From Oscillospiraceae bacterium (GTDB lineage: Bacteria > Bacillota > Clostridia > Oscillospirales > Ruminococcaceae), in the NCBI GenBank assembly GCA_017439985.1, contig JAFSIC010000007.1, forward strand, positions 1 through 64,000: a DNA stretch of 64,000 nt, written 5' to 3'. A program made the position numbers and the translations under genes. The notes below the pieces were generated by a model. It worked only from the letters and a program-made list of their open reading frames with translations. It was not told the DNA's origin and made no database searches. This document shows, piece after piece, positions 8,287 to 15,991 of this stretch (position 1 is its first letter; every line of letters starts with the position of its first letter).

Positions 8287-9822
8287 CTAAATGTTTTCAA
8301 CTGCAGTACGTTCTACTTTTAGTAATTCTTTGTACTGCTTGATATAGCTGTTGAAGCCGTCCACGTCAGCCTGCTCCGGAGCCAGAGTAGAACCGGATAC
8401 GCCGGCAAAGACATGGGAATTCAGATAAGCTTCCAGACTTTCGCCCTCTGCTTTGTTCAGCATATAAGCAGCCAGCAGTGCCATGCCGTATGGACCGCCT
8501 TCACCGGCAGTTTCCATACAGGTAACAGGCGCGTTGCAGGCAGCAGCCATGTATTTCTGACCAACGACCGGAGTCTTGAACAGACCGCCGTGACCGGTCA
8601 GGGAGTCGATGGCTACTTTTTCTTCTGCCAGAATGTCCATACCGATCTTCAGAGTGGACATGGTGGAGTAAAGCTGAGCGCGGAAGAAGTTTGCAAGATT
8701 GAATTTGGAGTCTGGTCTGCGGACAACCAGCGGACGACCTGCGTCCATGTGGGTAACGCCCTCGCCTGCCATGTAGTTGCAGACCAGAACGCCGCCGCAG
8801 TCAGGATCGCCTTCCATAGACAGCTGATACAGCTTGGTGTACAGCTCGCCGGTGGATGGTTCTGCTCCAAAGAGTTTTGCGGTCTCGCCCAGAACGGATA
8901 CCCATGCATTGGTATCGTTGGTGCAGTTATTGCAGTGAACCATGGCAACCGCTTTACCTGTTGGAGTGGTTACCAGGTCGATTTCTTCGTAAACTTTCTC
9001 CAGCGGACGTTCCAGAACGACCATAGAGAAGATGGAAGTGCCTGCGGATACGTTGCCGGTGCGTGGAGCAACGGCATTGGTAGCGGTCATGCCGGTACCT
9101 GCGTCACCTTCTGCCGGAGCAAATGGGATGCCCGGAGCAAGGAGGTTATCCAGCAGAGCAGCGCCGCTTTCGGTCAGTTTGCCGGCTTCTTCACCTGCAA
9201 CCAGAACCTGAGGCAGAATGTCAGTCAGCGTCCAAGGGAGATTTCTTGGAGCTACCAGCTCATTCCATTTGTTCAGCATGGTCTCGTCGTAGCAGTTTTT
9301 CTCACTGTCGATTGGGAACATACCGGATGCTTCGCCAACACCGATGGCGTTAACGCCGGTCAGCATATAATGAACATAACCAGCCAGAGTGGTGATGTGT
9401 GCGATCTGCGGAACGTGCTCTTCCCCGTTGAGCACAGCCTGATACAGATGAGCAATGCTCCAGCGCTGTGGAATATTGAAACAGAACAGCTCGGTCAGTT
9501 CAGCAGCAGCCTGAGCAGTAATGGTGTTCTGCCAGGTGCGGAACGGAACCAGCAGATTCCAATCCTTGTCGAAAGCAAGATAGCCATGCATCATTGCGCT
9601 GACACCCATGGCTTTGATGGATTCGCGGTTTTCCACGCCGGAAACAGCCGCTTTCAGGCCTTTCCAGACCTCGTCCAGAGAGTAGGTCCAGACACCGTTT
9701 TCATAGGAGCTCTTCCAGGTGTAGTCACCGGAAGAAACAGGAACATGTTTTTCATCGATGGCAACCGCTTTGATGCGGGTGGAGCCCAATTCGATGCCCA
9801 GAGTATTTCTCATATCATTCAT
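8287..9822 (-). CDS. araB: FGGY-family carbohydrate kinase, probable L-ribulokinase
   Basis: A 511-residue FGGY kinase: N-terminal ATPase loop [27 protein letters not shown], the phosphate-2/adenosine region [13 protein letters not shown] and [15 protein letters not shown]. Context (araA and araD downstream, arabinose importer upstream) makes L-ribulose the likely substrate. It is shorter than classical AraB (about 560) and is not a close AraB match by eye, so a xylulokinase-like or AraB-analogous kinase remains possible. The start at 9822 follows AGAGGG; the longer in-frame ATGs upstream would lie inside the 94-aa gene, which overlaps it by 8 nt. Confidence 0.85.
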   Translation of the reverse strand: MNDMRNTLGIELGSTRIKAVAIDEKHVPVSSGDYTWKSSYENGVWTYSLDEVWKGLKAAVSGVENRESIKAMGVSAMMHGYLAFDKDWNLLVPFRTWQNTITAQAAAELTELFCFNIPQRWSIAHLYQAVLNGEEHVPQIAHITTLAGYVHYMLTGVNAIGVGEASGMFPIDSEKNCYDETMLNKWNELVAPRNLPWTLTDILPQVLVAGEEAGKLTESGAALLDNLLAPGIPFAPAEGDAGTGMTATNAVAPRTGNVSAGTSIFSMVVLERPLEKVYEEIDLVTTPTGKAVAMVHCNNCTNDTNAWVSVLGETAKLFGAEPSTGELYTKLYQLSMEGDPDCGGVLVCNYMAGEGVTHMDAGRPLVVRRPDSKFNLANFFRAQLYSTMSTLKIGMDILAEEKVAIDSLTGHGGLFKTPVVGQKYMAAACNAPVTCMETAGEGGPYGMALLAAYMLNKAEGESLEAYLNSHVFAGVSGSTLAPEQADVDGFNSYIKQYKELLKVERTAVENI

Positions 9823-10099
9823 CGGATCGTCCCTCTCTTTCTTCGTCTTCTTCGTCGTCAAATTCGTCCCAGATTTCGGGTTCTGTGTCATCATCACGGA
9901 AGTATTTGTGCTTCAGCAGGTAGTTGATGGATGTACCTGCCAGTACCAGTCCTACCAGCGCGAAAACGATCACTGCAATAAGAAAAAGAGGACCGTCCTG
10001 AACCGATGCGCGCAGATCCCATGCCAAATATACCAGATACCCGCCGCCCAAAATGCGCAGGATCACAGAAAATTCAGGAGGGCTATTGGTTTCTTTCAT
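9815..10099 (-). CDS. Small two-helix membrane protein with acidic tail
   Basis: 94 residues: a short N-terminal tail, hydrophobic segments at about 10-27 and 36-60, then a strongly acidic C-terminal tail ([19 protein letters not shown]). I do not recognise the family. GAGAGG lies 11 nt before the ATG. It lies 94 nt after the ABC permease and overlaps the kinase start by 8 nt, so it is translated from the arabinose operon mRNA and likely coupled to the kinase. The sequence suggests a membrane adaptor; no function is proven. Confidence 0.8.
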   Translation of the reverse strand: MKETNSPPEFSVILRILGGGYLVYLAWDLRASVQDGPLFLIAVIVFALVGLVLAGTSINYLLKHKYFRDDDTEPEIWDEFDDEEDEEREGRSDE

Positions 10100-10193
10100 C
10101 GTATGACAATCCTCTCGTATGCGATTTATTTATTTTTTAGGAGATGGAGCGGAGGACTGAGCCTCCGCTCCAAGAAGGAAAAGGAGCAAATTG

Positions 10194-11393
10194 CTATTTC
10201 TTTTTACGTTTGCTCAGAAGGTCGAAGGTTACTGCACCCAGCAGAACGCAGCCTTTTACGATCTTCTGTACGTTGGTGTCGTAACCTGCAAGGGACATAC
10301 CGTTGTTCAGGATACCCATGATGAACGCACCAACTACAGCGCCAACGATGGTACCAACACCACCGGAGGTAGCTGCACCACCGATGTAACAGGATGCGAT
10401 TGCGTCCATTTCGAAGCCGTCACCTGCTTTTGGAGTAGCAGACTGGTTACGAGCGGAGAGAACGATACCTGCAACTGCAGACAGGATACCCATATTGGTA
10501 TATACCCAGAAGAATACTTTCTTGGTATTGATACCGGACAGGCGAGCTGCTTTTGCGTTACCGCCCATTGCGTAGATCTGACGACCTGCAACGGTACGGG
10601 TGGTGATGAAGTGGTAAACTGCTACCAGAACGCCCATCAGGATCAGAACTACAGGGATACCGTTGTAGCAAGCCAGTTTCCAGAAGAAGAAGCAGATAAT
10701 GCCGACAAGAACAGCATTTTTTGCGATGGACTGCCATACAGGAGCCATTGGCAGGTTGTTTCTCTTAGCGGTTGCTCTGGATTTCATTTCGTTGAGGATC
10801 AGCATTGCGCAGAATACTGCAGCAACGATGAGGCAGAGCAGGTCAACGCCTTTGCCGGCATTCAGAGAACCTTCGCCAACACGGATAACTGGCAGGAAGC
10901 CGGTACCGATCCAGTTGTAGGATTCTGGCAGTGGACCTTTGGTCTGTGCCTGAAGGATAACGTAGCAAAGACCACGACCCATCAGCATAGTACCCAGAGT
11001 TACGATGAATGGAGGGATGTCCAGGTAAGCTACGAAGAAGCCTACGAATACGCCGAAGAGAGCACCGACTGCCAGAGCGCCCAGCATTGCCATTGGAGTG
11101 CTCCAACCAAGGTCGATGATCAGGGTACCTGCTACTGCACCACAGGATGCAACAACGGAACCAACGCCAAGGTCGATGTTACCGGTCAATACACACAGCA
11201 GCATACCAACTGCCAGGATAACAACGTAACCATTCTGCATGATCAGGTTGTTGATGTTCATTGGGGTCAGGTTTTTACCGCCTGTAATAAATGCAAAGAG
11301 GATGTAAACTGCAACCAGCATGATCATGATGCCGTACTGGCCCAGACCGGAGCCGGCTTTTTTCAACTGGGAAGTTTTGCTGTTGTTACTCAT
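10194..11393 (-). CDS. mmsB: Multiple-monosaccharide ABC transporter permease (XylH/GguB type)
   Basis: A 399-residue integral membrane subunit with about ten hydrophobic segments, the size of XylH/GguB permeases (longer than RbsC). Signature stretches are NGYVVILAVGMLLCVLTGNIDLGVGSVVA, PPFIVTLGTMLMGRGL and the C-terminal SCYIGGAATSGGVGTIVGAVVGAFIMG loop that contacts the ATPase. It lies 11 nt downstream of the ATPase gene. Together with the lipoprotein encoded upstream it should import L-arabinose or related pentoses/hexoses. Confidence 0.94.
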   Translation of the reverse strand: MSNNSKTSQLKKAGSGLGQYGIMIMLVAVYILFAFITGGKNLTPMNINNLIMQNGYVVILAVGMLLCVLTGNIDLGVGSVVASCGAVAGTLIIDLGWSTPMAMLGALAVGALFGVFVGFFVAYLDIPPFIVTLGTMLMGRGLCYVILQAQTKGPLPESYNWIGTGFLPVIRVGEGSLNAGKGVDLLCLIVAAVFCAMLILNEMKSRATAKRNNLPMAPVWQSIAKNAVLVGIICFFFWKLACYNGIPVVLILMGVLVAVYHFITTRTVAGRQIYAMGGNAKAARLSGINTKKVFFWVYTNMGILSAVAGIVLSARNQSATPKAGDGFEMDAIASCYIGGAATSGGVGTIVGAVVGAFIMGILNNGMSLAGYDTNVQKIVKGCVLLGAVTFDLLSKRKKK

Positions 11394-11404
11394 GTTTCCT
11401 CCAC

Positions 11405-12952
11405 CTATTCCTTTCTGTTGTGGGCCATGATGCAGGACATGATGGCCTCCTGAGTGATCTCATCACCGGACAGTTCGCCGGCAATTTCGCCTTCATTGAT
11501 GACATAGGTACGGTCACAGGTACCGATGATCTCAGGCATTTCAGAAGAAATGACGATAACGGCTTTGCCTGCTTTCGCCAGTTCGTTGATAACGCAGTAG
11601 ATTTCGTATTTTGCACCAACGTCAACACCGCGGGTTGGTTCATCCAAAATCAGAACGTCCGGCTCGGTGAGCATCCATTTTGCCAGAACGACTTTCTGCT
11701 GGTTACCACCGGACAGAGAGCCAACTGCCTGATCCACAGAAGTGGTCTTAACATTGATTCTCTTACGATATTCTTCTGCTTTGATAACTTCTTTCTCTCG
11801 GTCAACGACGCCCTTCTTGGAGAAGAAGTTATTCAGTGCGGACAGGGACATATTCCGTTTGATGCTGTCGATCAGAATCAGACCGAAGGTTTTTCTGTCT
11901 TCATGTACATAAGCCAGTTTGTTGTCGATGGCTTCCTTAACGGATTTCATCTGAACTTCTTTGCCGTTGATCTTCACGCTGCCGGAGATCTTCTGACCGT
12001 AAGCGTGGCCGAAGAGGCTCATTGCCAGCTCAGTACGGCCGGCGCCCATCAGACCTGCCAGACCAACAACTTCACCTGCGCGAACCTGAATGTTGACATT
12101 GTCCAGAACTTTACGTTCTGAATCGTCCGGATGATAAACAGTCCAGTCTTTTACCTCGAAGATAACGTCACCGATCGGGCAGTCCTCGCGTTTTGGATAA
12201 CGGTTGGTCAGCTCACGACCTACCATGCCTTTGATGATACGGTCTTCGGAGAAGTCATCCTTGCCTTTATGCAGAGTTTCGATGGTATGACCGTCACGGA
12301 TGATGGTGATAGAGTCAGCAACATAGCTGATCTCGTTCAGTTTATGGGAAATAATGATACAGGTCAGACCCTGTGCTTTCAGCTGCAGCATCAGTTCCAG
12401 CAGCTGTGCGGATTCACGGTCGTTCAGAGCAGCAGTCGGCTCGTCCAGAATCAGCAGGTCGGCTTTTTTGCCCAGCGCTTTTGCAATCTCGATCAGCTGC
12501 TGTTTGCCAACACCAAGGCTATTGACCGGTACGTTAACATTTTCATCTTCCAGACCAACGCGAGCCAGCAGTTCCTGTGCTTCGCGGCGGGTAGCAGTCC
12601 AGTCGATGACGCCTTTGCCTGCCAGACGTTCGTTACCGATGAATACGTTTTCGGCAACGGACAGATATGGGCTCAGCGCCAGCTCCTGATGGATGATAAC
12701 GATACCTTTTGCTTCGGATTCACGAATGTTGTGGAATTTGCAGATCTCACCGTTGTACACGATGTCGCCGCTGTACTCACCATAAGGATAAACACCGGAC
12801 AGAACGTTCATGAGGGTGGATTTACCTGCGCCGTTTTCGCCGCAGATCGCCATGATCTCGCCCTTACGCACTTTCAGATTAACGTCATCCAGTGCTTTTA
12901 CGCCGGAAAATTCCTTGGTGATGTGGTTCATTTCCAAGATATATTCTGACAT
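11405..12952 (-). CDS. mmsA: Multiple-monosaccharide ABC transporter ATP-binding protein
   Basis: A 515-residue tandem ATPase of the sugar-importer class. The first cassette has [10 protein letters not shown] and [12 protein letters not shown]; the second has [11 protein letters not shown] (degenerate Walker A), [14 protein letters not shown] and [15 protein letters not shown]. This asymmetry is standard for RbsA/XylG/GguA. The start at 12952 follows AAGGAG with 8-nt spacing; the 16 extra upstream codons lack support. A strong hairpin with a U-tract separates it from the binding-protein gene, which probably lowers its expression relative to the lipoprotein. Confidence 0.95.
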   Translation of the reverse strand: MSEYILEMNHITKEFSGVKALDDVNLKVRKGEIMAICGENGAGKSTLMNVLSGVYPYGEYSGDIVYNGEICKFHNIRESEAKGIVIIHQELALSPYLSVAENVFIGNERLAGKGVIDWTATRREAQELLARVGLEDENVNVPVNSLGVGKQQLIEIAKALGKKADLLILDEPTAALNDRESAQLLELMLQLKAQGLTCIIISHKLNEISYVADSITIIRDGHTIETLHKGKDDFSEDRIIKGMVGRELTNRYPKREDCPIGDVIFEVKDWTVYHPDDSERKVLDNVNIQVRAGEVVGLAGLMGAGRTELAMSLFGHAYGQKISGSVKINGKEVQMKSVKEAIDNKLAYVHEDRKTFGLILIDSIKRNMSLSALNNFFSKKGVVDREKEVIKAEEYRKRINVKTTSVDQAVGSLSGGNQQKVVLAKWMLTEPDVLILDEPTRGVDVGAKYEIYCVINELAKAGKAVIVISSEMPEIIGTCDRTYVINEGEIAGELSGDEITQEAIMSCIMAHNRKE

Positions 12953-13033
12953 TCTTTCAACTCCTTCACGCGGATAGTCGGCCCAAGGGAAAGGGATCAA
13001 CCGGGTTCCAATACCTTTCCCTCGGACCGCCTA

Positions 13034-13072
13034 TAAAAAAACAGGGCGGCGGCTTTTACACCGCCGCCCTGT
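13034..13072 (-). terminator. Intercistronic terminator/attenuator between sugar-binding lipoprotein and ATPase
   Basis: On the minus strand ACAGGGCGGCGG-type arms (12 bp, 13072-13061 with 13052-13041) close an 8-nt loop and are followed by TTTTTT. It is a full intrinsic terminator within the operon, 35 nt after the lipoprotein stop. Partial read-through would give high binding-protein and lower ATPase/permease output. Confidence 0.88.
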
Positions 13073-13083
13073 CATGCGGTTTC

Positions 13084-13092
13084 GTAGTACTA
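13084..13092 (-). promoter_or_regulatory. 3' UTR motif TAGTACTAC after the arabinose-binding lipoprotein
   Basis: TAGTACTAC on the minus strand lies 15 nt after the stop codon and 12 nt before the terminator hairpin. The identical 9-mer occupies the same position (stop, motif, terminator) behind all four OppA-type genes at 28-37.6 kb. See the findings. Confidence 0.65.
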
Positions 13093-13106
13093 TTTATCGC
13101 TGTGGA

Positions 13107-14255
13107 TTATGCCAGCTGATCAGCGGTGTAGTAACCGGTGTCAACCAGTACTTCCTGGTAGTTGTTTACGTCAACAGCTACTGGGGTGCACAGGTAAGAA
13201 GGAACAACGAATACACCATTGTCGTAGGTGGTGGTGTCGTTGATTTCTGGTTCTGCGCCGGTCAGAACTGCGTTAACCATGGTTACGCATTTTTCTGCCA
13301 GAGTACGGGTATCTTTTGCAATAGACATGGTCTGGTAACCGGAGATGATGTTTTTGGTAGCCATCAGCTCAGCGTCCTGACCAGTGATCAGAGGCCAGTT
13401 TTCGCCCAGTTTGTAGCCAGCGCCTTCCAGAGCGGAACGGCAGCCGTATGCGAAGCCGTCGAATGCGGTGCAGCAGATGTCGAGGTCTTCGTCAGCGTAG
13501 AAGCCTGCCAGGTAGTCTTCACAGTTTTTCTGTGCGGTTTCCTGGGACCATCTCAGGATACAGGTTTCTTCGAAAGAGGTACGGCCGGATTTGCAAACCA
13601 GAGTGCCGTTGTCCAGGTAAGGCTGGAGAACTTTCATAACACCGTTGTACAGCAGAACAGCGTTGTTATCGTCTGGGGAACCCATGAAGAATTCGATGGT
13701 CAGAGGTTCGGTAGCATTTGCCAGGTCTTTTGCGGTTTCGATGTATTCACCGATTGCGCGGCCTACACCTTCGTTATCGAAGGAAGCGTAGTAGGATACA
13801 GCGTCGGTTTCCATCAGCAGACGGTCGTAAGCAATGATTGGAATGCCAGCTTCTTTAGCCTGAGCTTCAACGCCGGTCAGAGCAACAGAGTCGATGGAAG
13901 CGATAACCAGACAGTCAACGCCGGAAGCGATCATGTTTTCGATCTGAGAAACCTGCATCTGAACATCGTCTTCTGCGTACTGCAGTTCAACTTCGTAACC
14001 GAGAGCTTCGAGCTGAGCTTTCATGTTAGCACCGTCGTTGATCCAACGTTCGGAGGACTGGGTTGGCATTGCTACGCCAACGGTTTTGCCTTCAGCGGAT
14101 GGAGCTGCCGGGGTAGCTGGAGCTGCTGGAGTTTCAGCTGGAGCAGAAGGAGCAGCTGGAGTCTCTGCTGGTTTTTCTGCAGGAGCTTCGTTAGAGCATG
14201 CGCCCATGGACAGCATCATTGCGCCAGCAAGGATCATTGCGAGAATCTTTTTCAT
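13107..14255 (-). CDS. chvE: Multiple-sugar-binding lipoprotein (ChvE-like) of the arabinose importer
   Basis: A 382-residue periplasmic-binding-protein-type (PBP1) lipoprotein. The signal peptide MKKILAMILAGAMMLSMGAC ends in a lipobox with Cys 20; a Pro/Ala/Glu linker follows, then the sugar-binding fold beginning KTVGVAMPTQSSERW, with NMIASGVDCLVIASID and IPIIAYDRL. The C-terminal YLCTPVAVDVNNYQEVLVDTGYYTADQ matches ChvE/GguE-type proteins. The start at 14255 follows AAAAGGAGAG. It is the first gene of the arabinose operon, divergent from araR, and has its own consensus promoter and downstream terminator. Confidence 0.95.
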   Translation of the reverse strand: MKKILAMILAGAMMLSMGACSNEAPAEKPAETPAAPSAPAETPAAPATPAAPSAEGKTVGVAMPTQSSERWINDGANMKAQLEALGYEVELQYAEDDVQMQVSQIENMIASGVDCLVIASIDSVALTGVEAQAKEAGIPIIAYDRLLMETDAVSYYASFDNEGVGRAIGEYIETAKDLANATEPLTIEFFMGSPDDNNAVLLYNGVMKVLQPYLDNGTLVCKSGRTSFEETCILRWSQETAQKNCEDYLAGFYADEDLDICCTAFDGFAYGCRSALEGAGYKLGENWPLITGQDAELMATKNIISGYQTMSIAKDTRTLAEKCVTMVNAVLTGAEPEINDTTTYDNGVFVVPSYLCTPVAVDVNNYQEVLVDTGYYTADQLA

Positions 14256-14287
14256 AAGAAATCTCTCCTTTTTCATATTACATATTT

Positions 14288-14314
14288 TAGTATTACCTCT
14301 TGGGGTAATTACTA
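14288..14314 (-). promoter_or_regulatory. Leader hairpin of the arabinose operon
   Basis: TAGTAATTACC and GGTAATACTA (minus strand) pair around a short loop in the 5' UTR, just upstream of the SD. The hairpin resembles the OppA-gene leaders in position only; it lacks the CTTCCGTAGTACTAAG loop. It could stabilise the mRNA or affect translation. Confidence 0.4.
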
Positions 14315-14319
14315 CCTTA

Positions 14320-14349
14320 ATTATAATTCTGTCGTTCATTTTTTGTCAA
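14320..14349 (-). promoter_or_regulatory. Arabinose operon promoter
   Basis: Minus strand TTGACA (14349-14344), 18-nt spacer, TATAAT (14325-14320): both hexamers are perfect. Such a promoter needs repression, and AraR-like half-sites lie immediately upstream (14353-14359 and 14391-14398). Confidence 0.88.
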
Positions 14350-14352
14350 CAA

Positions 14353-14782
14353 ATTGTACTAAAATGTGTGCCTTTTTGTGTGCAGTATACATACAAATTA
14401 TTTATGTTACATTTATTTCCAACTGACAAATTTTATTTTTATGGTGATTGTATACAGCCTTTTCAATTGTCATTTGTAAGTTTCAAACATAAGTTGCTGC
14501 AAAAAAGAATACATATTCCATTTAAGTAATCAAGGTCTGTTGTTATGCACTATGGACAAAATATAAATATTCGCACAGGAAATTATCGTTAAAAATTATA
14601 CAAACAATTTGTACTGCGGCATCTCCTCAATATGTCCGCACTATTTTTATTGCGTTTCGAACAAATTAGCGAATCCCTTCTGTCGTTTTTTCAATTCTTT
14701 CTCCAAATCGATTCTATTCTTAAAATTTGTACTTGAATTATACATACAAATCGCTTAAAATTGTAGTTGTAGCAGTACAAAT
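14353..14782. promoter_or_regulatory. AraR-like operator half-sites in the divergent araR/arabinose region
   Basis: Copies or near copies of the ATTTGTAC/GTACAAAT half-site lie at 14353-14359 (ATTGTAC), 14391-14398 (ATACAAAT), 14598-14605 (ATACAAAC) with 14607-14614 (ATTTGTAC), 14725-14732 (ATTTGTAC) with 14744-14751 (ATACAAAT), and 14775-14782 (GTACAAAT). Bacillus AraR binds ATTTGTACGTACAAAT. The sites cluster at both promoters, as expected for repression of the operon and autoregulation with possible looping. The middle of this 548-nt gap shows nothing else. Confidence 0.6.
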
Positions 14783-14803
14783 TTTAAGGAGGTAAACTTA
14801 GGA

Positions 14804-15877
14804 ATGGCTTTGAAATATAAAACCATTGCCGATGAGCTCCGCAGCCGCATTTTCTCCGGTGTTTATCCCCCGGATTCCATGCTCCCTACCGAGTATTTGC
14901 TCTGTAAAGCCTTCAACTGCAGCCGTCAGACCATTCGTGCTGCTTTGCAGTGCCTTGCCGATGAAGGCTTGATCCAGCGCAGACAGGGCAGCGGCTCCCG
15001 TGTGGTGAACGTGCAGGAAACACGCCAGAACCCTCGTCGTACCATCGCCATCATCACGACCAACATCACCGACTATATCTTCCCAAGCGTGCTTCGTAAG
15101 GCCGAAGCGGTCTTCTCCGCCAACAACTGTGAAGTGATGCTCTACGCCACCGCCAATCAGATTTCCGTGGAGCGCCGCATCCTTCAAGGTCTTCTGGACC
15201 ATAAAAAAATCGACGGCATTCTGGTGGAAGGCACCAAAACCGCCCACCCAAATCCAAATCTCGACCTGTACCGTAAGATCCAGCAGAAGGGGATCCCTCT
15301 GGTGTTCTTCCACGGCAATTACAGCGAGCTGGAAAACACCGTCTCCGTTTTGGATGATAACTACAATGGCGGACGTATGCTGGTAGAATATCTGGCTTCC
15401 AAAGGACACACCCAGATCGCCGGTATCTTCAAGTACGATGACCTCCAGGGTCATCAGCGCTATGCAGGCTACATCGACGCCCTGCGCGACCTCGGACTCC
15501 CAATGGAGGATCGCAAGGTATTCTGGTACAACACTGAATTCAAAGAAGTATTTGACGCCAAAAGCGAAATTTGGGAACACACCATCTCCCCGTTCCTCCA
15601 TGGCTGTACGGCCGTTGTTTGCTACAACGACCAGATCGCCAAAGCAACGGTAGAATTCCTCTTGGCACATCATGTGAGCATTCCGCGTCAGGTGGCTGTT
15701 GTCAGCTTCGACAATAGCGTATTCAGTGAATTCGGCGGCTGCCGAATCACCTCTCTCTCCCACGAACCATACAATGTGGGACAGGTGTCCGCAGAAAAAC
15801 TCGTCGAACTGATGAACGGCAACAGCGTGTCCAGTCAGTACGTTCCATGGGTTCTTGTTGAAAAAGAAAGCAGCTGA
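14804..15877 (+). CDS. araR: Arabinose-responsive repressor AraR (GntR-type HTH plus LacI-type sensor)
   Basis: 357 residues. Residues 1-70 form a GntR winged helix (YKTIADELRSRIFSGVYPPDSMLPTEYLL, SRQTIRAALQCLADEGLIQRRQGSGS); the rest is a PBP1/LacI-type ligand domain (IAIITTNITDYIFPSVLRKAE, DGILVEG, RYAGYIDALRDLGLP, VVCYNDQIAKA, VAVVSFDNS). This hybrid is characteristic of AraR, which releases DNA upon binding L-arabinose. SD AAGGAGG. It is divergent from the arabinose operon, with AraR-like sites between. Confidence 0.93.
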   Translation: MALKYKTIADELRSRIFSGVYPPDSMLPTEYLLCKAFNCSRQTIRAALQCLADEGLIQRRQGSGSRVVNVQETRQNPRRTIAIITTNITDYIFPSVLRKAEAVFSANNCEVMLYATANQISVERRILQGLLDHKKIDGILVEGTKTAHPNPNLDLYRKIQQKGIPLVFFHGNYSELENTVSVLDDNYNGGRMLVEYLASKGHTQIAGIFKYDDLQGHQRYAGYIDALRDLGLPMEDRKVFWYNTEFKEVFDAKSEIWEHTISPFLHGCTAVVCYNDQIAKATVEFLLAHHVSIPRQVAVVSFDNSVFSEFGGCRITSLSHEPYNVGQVSAEKLVELMNGNSVSSQYVPWVLVEKESS

Positions 15878-15885
15878 TACAGCAA

Positions 15886-15915
15886 AGCCGACCGTTTTTG
15901 ACGGTCGGCTTTTTT
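15886..15915 (+). terminator. Terminator after araR
   Basis: AGCCGACCGT/ACGGTCGGCT, 10-bp perfect stem with a TTTTG loop and a T-run. Confidence 0.93.
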
Positions 15916-15922
15916 CTTTTCA

Positions 15923-15951
15923 TTGACTTCCTTTTTACAGAGGATTACAAT
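15923..15951 (+). promoter_or_regulatory. Promoter of the beta-galactosidase gene
   Basis: TTGACT, 17-nt spacer, TACAAT, about 35 nt upstream of the start codon. No AraR-like half-site is evident here. Confidence 0.75.
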
Positions 15952-15991
15952 AAAATCATACCAATTTCTTTTGTGAAAGGACGGCGACATC

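Noticed and set aside
6119..8290. 723-codon open frame on the plus strand opposite araA-araD
   Set aside because: It runs antisense to two unambiguous enzymes, has no homology I recognise and no SD; it is open because of the codon bias of the real genes.
13034..13072. GC-rich hairpin as part of a CRISPR or REP array
   Set aside because: A single copy with a U-tract in the operon direction; it behaves as an intrinsic terminator.
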